Assembly (NCBI RefSeq): GCF_039023475.1
Contig: NZ_JBCHVB010000009.1
Coordinates: 1-64,000, forward strand
Origin: Erwinia sp039023475
GTDB lineage: Bacteria; Pseudomonadota; Gammaproteobacteria; Enterobacterales; Enterobacteriaceae
Direction: 5' to 3'
Length of the DNA: 64,000 nucleotides
The notes under the pieces: model-generated
Seen by the model: only the letters and a program-made list of their open reading frames with translations
What the model was told of the DNA's origin: nothing
Databases searched by the model: none
In this document: positions 35,591-44,019 of the stretch, one piece after another
How the letters are laid out: each line of letters opens with the position of its first letter
Position numbering within the stretch: position 1 is the first letter of the stretch
Program-made: the position numbers and the translations under genes

Positions 35591-36034
35591 ATGGATACTG
35601 TAGAAGAACTCAACGGAACGTATTTTTACAGAGGATTTTCTAACCTTTCTGCGGGTGAGCTTTTATTCTGGATATTCCTTGATGAAACGGCGGAGCAGCT
35701 CGGGACGGGGGATTTATTCAACGTTGCGCTGATACTGCTGGGCCAGCCCAATATTCCAACAAGGGGTAAACCTGCGCGGGCGACGCCGGGAACATCTCCC
35801 CTCAGTTCTCAGCTACGCCACTGGTTGAATATTGAAACCCGCCGACTGCCAACCCTGACAACGGGCAGCATCAAAAGAATTAAATTTACCTATGTAACGA
35901 ATCTGGGGGCTTTTGTGGGCCGCTGGATACCGATTATTGGCGAGGTCATTCTGGCAAATGATGTTGTTCAGATTACCTACAGGGTTACGACAAAATACAA
36001 CACCATAGCCAGGGGAAACGATAAGTTATGGTGA
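35591..36034 (+). CDS. Small membrane-active-looking protein downstream of hcp (candidate T6SS effector)
   Basis: A 147-residue protein without a signal peptide. Two hydrophobic stretches can be seen: residues 21-51 (AGELLFWIFL, then DLFNVALILLG) and residues 103-128 (NLGAFVGRWIPIIGEVILA), the second with the small-residue pattern of a membrane-inserting glycine-rich helix. Between them is a polar, Pro/Thr/Arg-rich linker (RGKPARATPGTSP). Small proteins of this build are seen directly after hcp in other enterobacteria, as I recall, but the family has no name I can give. Cargo of Hcp, perhaps a pore-forming effector, is an inference from context. It ends overlapping the DUF1493 gene. Confidence 0.75.
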   Translation: MDTVEELNGTYFYRGFSNLSAGELLFWIFLDETAEQLGTGDLFNVALILLGQPNIPTRGKPARATPGTSPLSSQLRHWLNIETRRLPTLTTGSIKRIKFTYVTNLGAFVGRWIPIIGEVILANDVVQITYRVTTKYNTIARGNDKLW

Positions 36035-36360
36035 CGGATAATGATGTGATTGCGTGGTACAGCGAACGGTTTAATAAGCCGGGGCTGTTCTCTAAAAAAC
36101 GCTGGCCAGTTTCGCTTGATACCAGCCTGAGCACAGGCGACCACGTCTGGGCGAGTGAGACGGGCGCAGACATCATGAACGAGTATTTTGATAAATTCAG
36201 CGTTGACCCTGCGGGCTTTGATTTTTACAGGTATTGGCCTGCTGAAACCTTCTTTCTGTACGCGCTGTTGACCTGCGGGAAGAGTGAGGACGACCCGGAG
36301 CCGCTTACGCTCCGCATGTTGGCCGAATCTGCAAAAGTGGGTGTCTGGCTGTATGGCTGA
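36028..36360 (+). CDS. DUF1493 family protein (candidate immunity protein)
   Basis: A 110-residue acidic protein that fits DUF1493: the DTSLSTGDHVWASETGAD segment, the NEYFDKFSVDPAGFDFYRY core, and the C-terminal PLTLRMLAESAKVGVW. DUF1493 proteins are sometimes labelled acyl-carrier-protein-like; the DSL serine for phosphopantetheine attachment is not seen here. The start ATG at 36028 overlaps the upstream stop by seven bases (a GTG at 36031 is an alternative; AGGGG at 36011-36015 suits both). The tight coupling to the putative effector suggests an immunity or chaperone role, which is inference only. Confidence 0.8.
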   Translation: MVTDNDVIAWYSERFNKPGLFSKKRWPVSLDTSLSTGDHVWASETGADIMNEYFDKFSVDPAGFDFYRYWPAETFFLYALLTCGKSEDDPEPLTLRMLAESAKVGVWLYG

Positions 36361-36440
36361 TGCATTACCTTTGCGTGTTTGCTTACCGCCCCGGAAAGTC
36401 GTGTATGTTAATGGGGCAATATGTACATTAATGAAATCGG

Positions 36441-36469
36441 AAAGAAAAAAGCCCATTTAACATGGGCTT
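36441..36469 (-). terminator. Rho-independent terminator of yicC
   Basis: AAGCCCAT (36449-36456) pairs with ATGGGCTT (36462-36469); on the minus strand TTTTTTCTTT follows. It lies 28 bases beyond the yicC stop and also closes the accessory region on its right. Confidence 0.88.
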
Positions 36470-36496
36470 ATGGGTTCTCAAGGATGAGGGTGGATA

Positions 36497-37360
36497 TTAC
36501 TCAATATTCTGGATCTGCTCCCGCATCTGCTCGATCAGCACCTTCAGCTCGATAGCGGAGGTGGTGACCTCGGCATTAATAGATTTTGAGGCCAGGGTGT
36601 TCGACTCGCGGTTAAACTCCTGCATCATAAAATCGAGCCGGCGGCCTACAGCTTCTTTCTTCTTCAGAATGTTGTAGGTTTCTTTAACGTGAGCTTCAAG
36701 GCGATCAAGCTCTTCCGCCACGTCAACGCGCTGTGCCAGCATGATCAACTCCTGCTCGACACGGTTGCTGTCCAGCTGGACCTGAGCTTCTTCCAGTTTG
36801 GTGACCAGGCGCTCACGCTGCCATTTCAGTACGTCCGGCATCTGCGCACGGACTTTAGTGACTTCAGTACTGACGCCTTCCAGGCGCTGTTCGATCAGCG
36901 ATTTCAGTGCCGCCCCTTCGGTTTCACGGGCGATAATGAAATCGTCCAGCGCTTTTTCCAGGCTCAGCAGCAGCTCAGCGGAAATGGTATCCAGATCCTG
37001 TTCCTCAGCGGACATCACGCCGGGCCAGCGCAGGATATCGACCGGGTTAATCTCACCTTCATCGCTCTGCATCTTGACCCAGTTAGCCGCCTGCACCAGC
37101 TGAACTGCCAGCTTCTCGTTCAGCACAAGCGCGCTTTGCGCATGAGGATCGGCATCGAAGCGCAGGTTACATTCGATTTTTCCGCGCGTCAGGCGGCTGC
37201 GGATACGTTCACGGATCACCGGCTCCAGCCCACGAAATTGCTCGGGAAGACGGATGTAGGTTTCGAGGTAGCGTTGATTGACGGAACGAAGTTCCCAGGC
37301 GGCGCTGCCCCAGTCGCCTTTGGTTTCGTGCCGTGCGTAGGCGGTCATGCTGCGGATCAT
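36497..37360 (-). CDS. yicC: YicC family endoribonuclease
   Basis: A 287-residue member of the YicC-like family, for which endoribonuclease activity (on RyhB in E. coli) has been described. The N-terminal YicC domain begins MIRSMTAYAR and contains the WELRSVNQRYLE signature; the C-terminal DUF1732 helical domain includes GRRLDFMMQEFNRESNTLASK. Length equals E. coli. It is divergent from rph across a 373-base region and ends at a clear terminator. Confidence 0.96.
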   Translation of the reverse strand: MIRSMTAYARHETKGDWGSAAWELRSVNQRYLETYIRLPEQFRGLEPVIRERIRSRLTRGKIECNLRFDADPHAQSALVLNEKLAVQLVQAANWVKMQSDEGEINPVDILRWPGVMSAEEQDLDTISAELLLSLEKALDDFIIARETEGAALKSLIEQRLEGVSTEVTKVRAQMPDVLKWQRERLVTKLEEAQVQLDSNRVEQELIMLAQRVDVAEELDRLEAHVKETYNILKKKEAVGRRLDFMMQEFNRESNTLASKSINAEVTTSAIELKVLIEQMREQIQNIE

Positions 37361-37733
37361 TTTGCGTACCCGTTTTTATAAGAGAAAGAGGATGTGATTA
37401 TAGCGAGGTGGGCTGTGGCTTAACAGGAATTCAGCTATACCGCATAAAATCAGTGAACTTCACGGCATATTCTCGTTTTCGGGTGCGCTTTACCTGGTTT
37501 GGCAGCAGCATAACAGTGTCGCCTTGACAGCATGATTTATTATTCAGAGAAGGAAGAGTGCGGCTTACGGGAAGCAGTTAAGTTAAGGCTGCGGGGGAGA
37601 AAACGTAGCTGGCCCACTATAAATGCCCAGGCCATGCGCATTTCCGCAGCGTTAGTGCCCGCTGGCATAGGCATCCGGAGGTGAAATCCGTATAATGCGC
37701 AGCCAATCATGTTTTGCTAGCCGGAGAGAAACC
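37361..37733. promoter_or_regulatory. Divergent promoter region yicC / rph
   Basis: No gene is seen. A perfect TATAAT lies at 37691-37696, 38 bases before the rph ATG, and GGAG (37723-37726) is its ribosome-binding site. A good -35 was not identified. Confidence 0.5.
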
Positions 37734-38450
37734 ATGCGTCCAGCAGGCCGAAGCGCACAGCAGGTGCGTCCCGTCACACTGACCCGTCACTATACCAAAC
37801 ACGCAGAAGGTTCCGTTCTGGTTGAGTTTGGCGATACCAAAGTACTCTGTACCGCCACCATTGAAGAGGGCGTGCCCCGCTTCCTGAAAGGGCAGGGCCA
37901 GGGCTGGGTGACGGCCGAATATGGCATGCTGCCACGCGCCACGCACAGCCGTAATGCCCGCGAAGCAGCAAAAGGCAAACAGGGTGGCCGCACGCTGGAG
38001 ATCCAGCGTCTGATTGCCCGTTCCCTGCGTGCTGCGCTGGATTTAAAAGCGCTGGGCGAGTTCACCATCACGCTGGATTGTGATGTGATACAGGCTGATG
38101 GCGGCACGCGTACGGCGTCAATTACAGGGGCCTGCGTGGCGCTTGCTGATGCGTTGAACCACCTGGTCTCCATTGGCAAGCTGAAAACCAATCCTATGAA
38201 GGGCATGGTGGCGGCTATTTCTGTCGGTATCGTCAACGGTGAAGCGCTGTGCGATTTAGAATATGTCGAAGATTCTGCCGCTGAGACCGATATGAATGTG
38301 GTTATGACCGAAGATGGCCGCATGATCGAAGTGCAGGGTACCGCTGAAGGCGAACCTTTCAGCCATGAAGAGCTGCTTGAGCTGCTTGCGCTTGCGCGGG
38401 GAGGGATCAATTCCCTGATTCAGGCGCAGAAAGCAGCGCTGCAAGATTGA
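37734..38450 (+). CDS. rph: Ribonuclease PH
   Basis: A phosphorolytic 3'-5' exoribonuclease that matures tRNA 3' ends. The 238-residue protein is complete (the frameshift of E. coli K-12 is absent). Signatures: SVLVEFGDTKVLC, the phosphate-binding SRNAREAAKGKQGGRTLEIQ region, and DCDVIQADGGTRTASITG. The ATG at 37734 is preceded by GGAGAG. Its stop codon is nine bases from the pyrE attenuator stem, so its translation acts as the leader that senses UTP supply for pyrE. Confidence 0.97.
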   Translation: MRPAGRSAQQVRPVTLTRHYTKHAEGSVLVEFGDTKVLCTATIEEGVPRFLKGQGQGWVTAEYGMLPRATHSRNAREAAKGKQGGRTLEIQRLIARSLRAALDLKALGEFTITLDCDVIQADGGTRTASITGACVALADALNHLVSIGKLKTNPMKGMVAAISVGIVNGEALCDLEYVEDSAAETDMNVVMTEDGRMIEVQGTAEGEPFSHEELLELLALARGGINSLIQAQKAALQD

Positions 38451-38458
38451 TTTTCCCC

Positions 38459-38483
38459 AGGCGACCTCAGAGTCGCCTTTTTT
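38459..38483 (+). terminator. pyrE attenuator
   Basis: AGGCGAC (38459-38465) pairs with GTCGCCT (38472-38478), followed by T-rich sequence to 38483. Lying between rph and pyrE, it matches the known transcription attenuator that lets polymerase pass only when pyrimidine nucleotides are low and ribosomes follow closely. Confidence 0.88.
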
Positions 38484-38505
38484 ATGACTAGTTGAGGATT
38501 GAGAC

Positions 38506-39147
38506 ATGAAAGCCTGGCAGCGCCAATTTATCGAATTCGCCATCAACAAGCAGGTGCTGAAGTTTGGTGAGTTCACGCTGAAATCAGGACGTACGAGTCC
38601 TTATTTCTTTAACGCTGGCCTGTTCAATACCGGCCGCGATCTGGCTCTACTGGGCCGCTTCTATGCTCAGGCCCTGATGGATTCAGGGATTGATTTCGAT
38701 CTGCTGTTCGGCCCGGCCTACAAAGGCATCCCTATCGCCACCACCACTGCCGTCGCGCTTGCCGATCATCATGACCGGGATGTGCCTTACTGTTTTAACC
38801 GTAAGGAAGCGAAAGATCATGGTGAAGGCGGTACGCTGGTAGGCAGCCCTTTACAGGGTCGGATTATGCTGGTCGACGATGTGATCACGGCGGGAACGGC
38901 CATCCGTGAATCGATGGAGATCATTGCGGCGAACCAGGCCAGCCTGGCCGGCGTACTGATTTCGCTGGACCGGCAGGAGCGTGGGCGCGGTAAAGAGTCC
39001 GCCATTCAGGAAGTTGAGAGGGATTACGGCTGTAAAGTTATCTCCATCATCACCCTGGATGAGCTTGTGGAGTGGCTTGAGGAGCATCCTGAACAGGCCG
39101 ATCACCTTGCTGCTGTACGCGCCTACCGTAAAGAGTACGGTATCTGA
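38506..39147 (+). CDS. pyrE: Orotate phosphoribosyltransferase
   Basis: Converts orotate and PRPP to OMP in pyrimidine synthesis. The 213-residue length equals E. coli. The PRPP-binding motif IMLVDDVITAGTA is clear, with the flexible loop KEAKDHGEGG before it and FTLKSGRTSPYFFN near the N-terminus. It follows rph and the attenuator, and converges on slmA. Confidence 0.98.
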   Translation: MKAWQRQFIEFAINKQVLKFGEFTLKSGRTSPYFFNAGLFNTGRDLALLGRFYAQALMDSGIDFDLLFGPAYKGIPIATTTAVALADHHDRDVPYCFNRKEAKDHGEGGTLVGSPLQGRIMLVDDVITAGTAIRESMEIIAANQASLAGVLISLDRQERGRGKESAIQEVERDYGCKVISIITLDELVEWLEEHPEQADHLAAVRAYRKEYGI

Positions 39148-39186
39148 CCGGCTGCGGGCCAGCCAGCCTGGCCCGTACACCGCACG

Positions 39187-39783
39187 TCAGACCAGCTGAG
39201 CGGCCAGTAGCGGCCAGCGGATCTCAAAATCTGCCGTGGGGCGATAGCGGAACCCGGAACGGACAAAGCGTGACAGCATGCCTTCACAAAATGAGAGCAG
39301 CTGGCTTGCCAGCAACGTTTCATCAGTCGTGTAGCTTTCACCTTCGCGCATTACCCTTTCCCGCAAAACCTGACGCAGCTGCATCTCAATACGTTCAAAG
39401 AGCTGGTTAATACGGCCCTGAAGGCGATCCTGCTCGAACATCAAAGCGTGTCCGGTAAGGATGCGCGTTAAACCCGGATTACGCTCACCAAATCCCAGAA
39501 TCAGATGAATAATAAGGCGCAGTCGCGACAGCGTTTCTTTTTCATCTTTAAGGATCAGATTGATGCGCGTAATCAGGCTGTCTTCAATAAATTCAATCAG
39601 GCTGTCAAACATCCGGGTTTTGCTGGGGAAATGCCGGTACAGTGCCGCTTCCGACACGCCCACGCTGGCGGCGAGCTTGGCGGTAGTAATCCGCTGGCTG
39701 CCATCGCTGGATTCCAGCATCTGCGCCAGCGCCTGGAGTATTTCCTCGCGACGATTCCGTTTCGCACTCTTTTTTTCTGCCAT
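39187..39783 (-). CDS. slmA: Nucleoid occlusion factor SlmA
   Basis: A TetR-family protein that binds SBS sites on the chromosome and blocks FtsZ assembly over the nucleoid. The 198-residue protein has the N-terminal HTH (TTAKLAASVGVSEAALYRHFPSK region, residues about 33-55) and the helical dimerisation domain. Length equals E. coli. It is downstream of dut with a gap containing a perfect CCGTGAGC/GCTCACGG hairpin (39837-39857). Confidence 0.97.
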   Translation of the reverse strand: MAEKKSAKRNRREEILQALAQMLESSDGSQRITTAKLAASVGVSEAALYRHFPSKTRMFDSLIEFIEDSLITRINLILKDEKETLSRLRLIIHLILGFGERNPGLTRILTGHALMFEQDRLQGRINQLFERIEMQLRQVLRERVMREGESYTTDETLLASQLLSFCEGMLSRFVRSGFRYRPTADFEIRWPLLAAQLV

Positions 39784-39899
39784 GTCCTGTTAGACCTTTG
39801 AAATATCACCTTGAACGGCAAATTGCCACGCAACATCCGTGAGCAAATGGCTCACGGCGAAGTAAAGACAAATTAATTGCTGAAGCTGAAGACTAACGA

Positions 39900-40358
39900 C
39901 TACTGGCGCCCTGAATGACCAAAGCCGCCTTCACCGCGGATGCTGGTATCAAAGTCGTTTACCAGATTAAATTCGGCCTGGACAACAGGCACGAAGACCA
40001 TCTGGGCGATACGTTCACCGGGCTCGATAATAAAAGCGTCCTGGCTGCGGTTCCAGACCGAAACCATCAGCTGCCCCTGGTAATCGGAATCAATCAGCCC
40101 AACCAGGTTGCCGAGCACCACACCGTGCTTATGGCCAAGCCCGGAGCGTGGCAGCAGGACGGCGGCCAGCATCGGATCGCCGATATGGATGGCCAGCCCG
40201 GTCGGCACCAGCGTGGTGGCACCCGGTGCCAGCGGCAGCGCTTCATCCAGGCAGGCACGAAGGTCAAGCCCGGCGGAACCCGCGGTGGCATAAGTGGGCA
40301 GCGGGAAATCCTTCCCCACGCGCGGGTCTAAAATCTTAACGTCGATTTTTTTCATCAT
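39900..40358 (-). CDS. dut: dUTP diphosphatase
   Basis: Hydrolyses dUTP to dUMP, keeping uracil out of DNA. The trimeric-dUTPase motifs appear in order: motif 1 AGLDLRACLDE, motif 2 LLPRSGLGHKHG, motif 3 GLIDSDYQGQL, motif 4 ERIAQMVFVP and the C-terminal motif 5 RGEGGFGHSGRQ. The 152-residue product starts with two Met codons, either of which may be used. It overlaps the end of coaBC by 23 bases, as in E. coli. Confidence 0.98.
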   Translation of the reverse strand: MMKKIDVKILDPRVGKDFPLPTYATAGSAGLDLRACLDEALPLAPGATTLVPTGLAIHIGDPMLAAVLLPRSGLGHKHGVVLGNLVGLIDSDYQGQLMVSVWNRSQDAFIIEPGERIAQMVFVPVVQAEFNLVNDFDTSIRGEGGFGHSGRQ

Positions 40359-41550
40359 AAAGGCTGACTATCTCGTCTAATAACTGTTGGCCAAGGAGCG
40401 ACTTATCGCTAAGCGGTAAGATCTTCTCTCCCTCCTGCCAGAAAAGATGCAGGGCATTCGCGTCACTGTTGAAACCCTGTCCGGCTTTTGAAACATCGTT
40501 GGCACAGATTAAGTCCAGATTTTTCCTGACCCTTTTTTGTCTGGCGTATTCTTCCACATTCTCAGTTTCGGCAGCAAATCCCACAACATAAGGGCGGCTT
40601 GCCTGCATGGCTGCCACGCCTGCCACGATGTCGGGGTTTTTTACCATTTTGAAGGTAACTTCATCACCCTGTTTTTTGATTTTTTCAGCGGAGATTTCCG
40701 CCGCGCGGTAATCCGCCACGGCTGCCGTGCCGATAAAAATGTGCTGCTGCGCGGCCTGCTCCATGACGGCCTGCTGCATTTCAGATGCGGTTACCACGCC
40801 AACGCGTCTGACGCCTTGCGGCGTTTGCAGGTCGACAGGCCCCGCGATCAGCGTCACGTTTGCGCCCCGGCTGGCGGCAGCGGCGGCAATGGCAAAGCCC
40901 ATTTTGCCGGAGCTGTGATTGGTGATGAAACGTACCGGATCCAGCGGCTCGCGCGTCGGGCCTGCGGTTATCATAATATTCATATGTTGCAGATCCAGGC
41001 GCGGGGAAGCCCATTTTACGGCTTCATCGACGATGGCGAGCGGGTCGAGCATGCGCCCCGGCCCCACGTCGCCGCACGCCTGGCTGCCGCTGTCCGGGCC
41101 CCAAATCGGCAGGCCGCGTCCGGCGAGTATCTGTAAATTGTGTTGGGTAGGCAGCGCCCGGTACATCTGCTGGTTCATGGCGGGCACAACCGCAACCGGC
41201 GCCGCGGTGGCCAGGCAAAGGGTGGTCAGTAAATCATTAGCCATCCCCGCCGTCACGCGGGCAATAAGATCGGCGGTAGCCGGCGCGAGGATAACCAGGT
41301 CGGCCCATTTGCCCAGCTCAATATGGCCCATGGCGGCCTCGGCAGCCGGATCGAGCAGGTCGTCAGAAACAGGGTAGCCCGATACGGCCTGCAGGCTGAG
41401 TGGGGTGATAAACGCTTTTGCTGCCCCGGTCATCACGACCCGTACATCGGCGCCGCGATCGCGAAGCCTTCTGACGAGTTCAGGTGCCTTATAGGCAGCA
41501 ATCCCGCCACTTACGCCAAGAACGATTTTTTTACCGGTCAATCCCATCAT
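40336..41550 (-). CDS. coaBC: Bifunctional phosphopantothenoylcysteine decarboxylase / phosphopantothenate-cysteine ligase
   Basis: Performs two successive steps of coenzyme A synthesis. The CoaC half (about 1-190) has the flavin fold with VSGGIAAYK, the catalytic His in GHIELGKWAD, the PAMNQQMY clamp and SQACGDVGPGRM with the active Cys. The CoaB half (about 191-404) has TAGPTREPLDPVRFITN and the late KNPDIV segment. The E. coli protein has 406 residues. Two adjacent ATG codons (41550, 41547) can start it. It is divergent from radC. Confidence 0.97.
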   Translation of the reverse strand: MMGLTGKKIVLGVSGGIAAYKAPELVRRLRDRGADVRVVMTGAAKAFITPLSLQAVSGYPVSDDLLDPAAEAAMGHIELGKWADLVILAPATADLIARVTAGMANDLLTTLCLATAAPVAVVPAMNQQMYRALPTQHNLQILAGRGLPIWGPDSGSQACGDVGPGRMLDPLAIVDEAVKWASPRLDLQHMNIMITAGPTREPLDPVRFITNHSSGKMGFAIAAAAASRGANVTLIAGPVDLQTPQGVRRVGVVTASEMQQAVMEQAAQQHIFIGTAAVADYRAAEISAEKIKKQGDEVTFKMVKNPDIVAGVAAMQASRPYVVGFAAETENVEEYARQKRVRKNLDLICANDVSKAGQGFNSDANALHLFWQEGEKILPLSDKSLLGQQLLDEIVSLYDEKNRR

Positions 41551-41745
41551 GCTGTTGTCCGCCTCGTAAAGTCAGCGTGGTGCGTCCTGTGACGCCACAA
41601 TGCGCTCATTTTACCACATTCACCCTCACCGTCCCGTCAACCGCACGCGGCCTTTGCGAGGCGGCTCAATAAGTCATCCTGAGAGGGTGGAAAAACTACT
41701 GTATATAATGCCATGATTATGGAGGTTCAGGAAGGAGAGATGCAG

Positions 41746-42417
41746 ATGGAAAATCAATGGCAGAACCTGCCGCCTCGCGAGAAACTGTTGCAGGGAGGGG
41801 CTGGCACATTAACCGATACGGAGTTACTGGCTATCTTTCTGAGAACGGGCGCCAGCGGGGTGCATGTGATGACGCTGGCGCAGCAGCTGCTTAATGAATT
41901 TGGTTCGTTATACCGGCTGATGACGGCAGACAAGAAAGCCTTTTCGGCGGTTAAAGGCGTCGGGACGGCAAAGTTTGCCCAGCTCAATGCCATCGCTGAA
42001 CTGGCGCGGCGTTTTTTCGCCTGCCATGAAGCGCTGGAAGAGAATGTGGTGAACAGCTCAGGTGATATGGTGAATTACCTTTACGGCAGGCTTGCCCACC
42101 GCGAGCGGGAAATTTTTATGGTTATTTTTTTTGATAACCAGCACCGGGTTATTGAGGCCACGGAAATGTTTGCCGGTACGCTCGCCAGCGTGGAGGTGCA
42201 TCCCCGGGAAATCGTGCGTGAGGCGTTGAAGCGTAATGCCGCCGCGCTTATCCTTGCCCACAATCATCCCTCAGGTTTATCACGCCCGAGCAAGGCTGAC
42301 CGGGATGTCACCGGGCAAATCATCGCGGCCTGTCAGCTGTTTAATATCCGGGTGCTTGATCATATGGTGATCGGTCGCGGAGAGTACGTTTCCTTCGCGG
42401 AAAAAGGGTGGCTTTAA
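41746..42417 (+). CDS. radC: RadC family protein (YicR), JAMM metalloprotease fold
   Basis: The RadC-like MPN+/JAMM family; its role in DNA repair is no longer accepted, and the function is open. The 223-residue product has an N-terminal helix-hairpin-helix region (KGVGTAKFAQL) and the metal-binding motif ILAHNHPSG followed by the Asp in SKADRD. The ATG at 41746 is chosen because AAGGAG lies eight bases upstream; further ATGs at 41713 and 41740 are less well placed. It lies between coaBC and rpmB as in E. coli. Confidence 0.94.
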   Translation: MENQWQNLPPREKLLQGGAGTLTDTELLAIFLRTGASGVHVMTLAQQLLNEFGSLYRLMTADKKAFSAVKGVGTAKFAQLNAIAELARRFFACHEALEENVVNSSGDMVNYLYGRLAHREREIFMVIFFDNQHRVIEATEMFAGTLASVEVHPREIVREALKRNAAALILAHNHPSGLSRPSKADRDVTGQIIAACQLFNIRVLDHMVIGRGEYVSFAEKGWL

Positions 42418-42514
42418 CCGGTTTACACCCGTAATTTGCCGCTGGCCGTGGCGGAAAGGCGGTTTAAATGAAGCAATTTTGCACGATCCATTGGGATCTT
42501 TATCTGTTCGGGAC

Positions 42515-42543
42515 TTGAGCACCGGCGGCTCAGGGCGTATACT
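42515..42543 (+). promoter_or_regulatory. rpmB-rpmG promoter
   Basis: TTGAGC (42515-42520) and TATACT (42538-42543) are separated by exactly 17 bases. Transcription from here would give a leader of about 140 bases before rpmB. The leader is rich in complementary G+C segments (for example CGCCTGG and GAGGCGG near 42606-42635). Confidence 0.7.
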
Positions 42544-42688
42544 ACGCCACCTTTGAGAATCTCGGGTTTGGCGTATGGGCCTGCTCAGCGGGTTCACATA
42601 GAACTCGCCTGGATGGGCTAAGAGCCTGACGAGGCGGCCAAAACCTTATTTTTAAAGCTCGAGCTGATTTGATTTTTGGAGAATAGAC

Positions 42689-42925
42689 ATGTCACGAGTC
42701 TGCCAAGTAACTGGCAAGCGTCCGGTAACGGGTAACAACCGTTCCCACGCAATGAACGCGACGAAACGCCGTTTCCTGCCGAACCTGCACTCTCACCGTT
42801 TTTGGGTTGAGAGCGAAAAGCGCTTCGTTACACTGCGCGTATCTGCCAAAGGCATGCGCGTAATTGATAAGAAGGGTATTGAGACGGTTCTGGCCGATCT
42901 GCGTACCCGCGGTGAGAAGTACTAA
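42689..42925 (+). CDS. rpmB: Ribosomal protein bL28
   Basis: A 78-residue 50S protein. The sequence begins SRVCQVTGKRPVTGNNRSH, the invariant N-terminus of enterobacterial L28, with a TTGGAG site upstream. It is followed by rpmG after 16 bases; the pair forms an operon located between radC and mutM. Confidence 0.99.
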   Translation: MSRVCQVTGKRPVTGNNRSHAMNATKRRFLPNLHSHRFWVESEKRFVTLRVSAKGMRVIDKKGIETVLADLRTRGEKY

Positions 42926-42938
42926 GGTAAGGAACTGA

Positions 42939-43109
<171 letters not shown>

Positions 43110-43130
43110 TTGATTTGAGTGGATTGAGAA

Positions 43131-43156
43131 AAACCCGGCTGCGGCCGGGTTTTTTT
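43131..43156 (+). terminator. Rho-independent terminator of rpmB-rpmG
   Basis: AACCCGGC (43132-43139) pairs with GCCGGGTT (43144-43151) around TGCG, followed by a run of T. Confidence 0.93.
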
Positions 43157-43187
43157 ATGAGAAAAATTTTATCGCTGAGGGGGAGTT

Positions 43188-43997
43188 ATGCCTGAGTTAC
43201 CGGAAGTGGAAACCAGCCGGCGCGGTATTGAACCGCATCTTGTGGGCGCCAGGATCCTGCATGCCATAGTGCGCAATGCGCGCCTGCGCTGGCCCGTGTC
43301 ACAGGAAATCCTCAGCCTCAGCGATCAGCCCGTCCTCAGCGTTCAGCGGCGGGCGAAGTATTTACTGCTGGAGCTGCCAGCGGGCTGGATCATTATTCAT
43401 CTGGGCATGTCTGGCAGCCTGCGCGTGTTGCCGGAAGCGCTGCCGCCAGCGAAACATGACCATGTCGATCTGGTGATGAGTAACGGCAAAGTGCTGCGTT
43501 ACACCGATCCCCGTCGCTTTGGTGCATGGCTGTGGAGCAGTGATCCGACCGCCAGCAACGTGCTGGCGCATCTTGGGCCTGAGCCGCTCAGCGAGGCCTT
43601 CTCAGCGGATTATCTGTTTGAAAAATCCCGCAGCAGACGCACGCCGGTGAAGCCCTGGCTGATGGATAACAAGCTGGTAGTGGGGGTGGGAAATATCTAC
43701 GCCAGCGAGTCGCTGTTCGTTGCCGGGATCCTGCCCGATCGACCGGCGATGTCCCTCTCTTATGAAGAGGCCGCGCTCCTGGTGAAAACCATCAAAGCCG
43801 TGCTGCTGCGCTCCATTGAGCAGGGGGGCACCACGCTGAGAGACTTTCTGCAAACCGACGGCAAGCCGGGGTACTTTGCGCAGGAGTTACAGGTTTATGG
43901 CCGCGGCGGCGAACCGTGTCGGGTCTGTGGCGCGCCAGTTGAAAGCGCGAAGCATGCGCAGCGCAGCACCTTCTTTTGTCCGGTCTGCCAGAAATAG
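43188..43997 (+). CDS. mutM: Formamidopyrimidine/8-oxoguanine DNA glycosylase MutM (Fpg)
   Basis: Excises 8-oxoguanine and formamidopyrimidines, with AP-lyase activity. The catalytic N-terminus MPELPEVE (Pro2, Glu3) is intact. The H2TH region and the C-terminal zinc finger (CRVCGAP ... CPVCQK) are present. Length 269 equals E. coli. It is read away from coaD, the two genes converging over a small GC-rich hairpin at 43996-44014 (AGGGCGC / GCGCCCT). Confidence 0.98.
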   Translation: MPELPEVETSRRGIEPHLVGARILHAIVRNARLRWPVSQEILSLSDQPVLSVQRRAKYLLLELPAGWIIIHLGMSGSLRVLPEALPPAKHDHVDLVMSNGKVLRYTDPRRFGAWLWSSDPTASNVLAHLGPEPLSEAFSADYLFEKSRSRRTPVKPWLMDNKLVVGVGNIYASESLFVAGILPDRPAMSLSYEEAALLVKTIKAVLLRSIEQGGTTLRDFLQTDGKPGYFAQELQVYGRGGEPCRVCGAPVESAKHAQRSTFFCPVCQK

Positions 43998-44019
43998 GGC
44001 GCGGCCAGCGCCCTCTGAC

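Noticed and set aside
34545..36440. An intact prophage around hcp
   Set aside because: Hcp resembles phage tail tube proteins, but no capsid, terminase, integrase or lysis genes are present; only a stray terminator hints at an old element.
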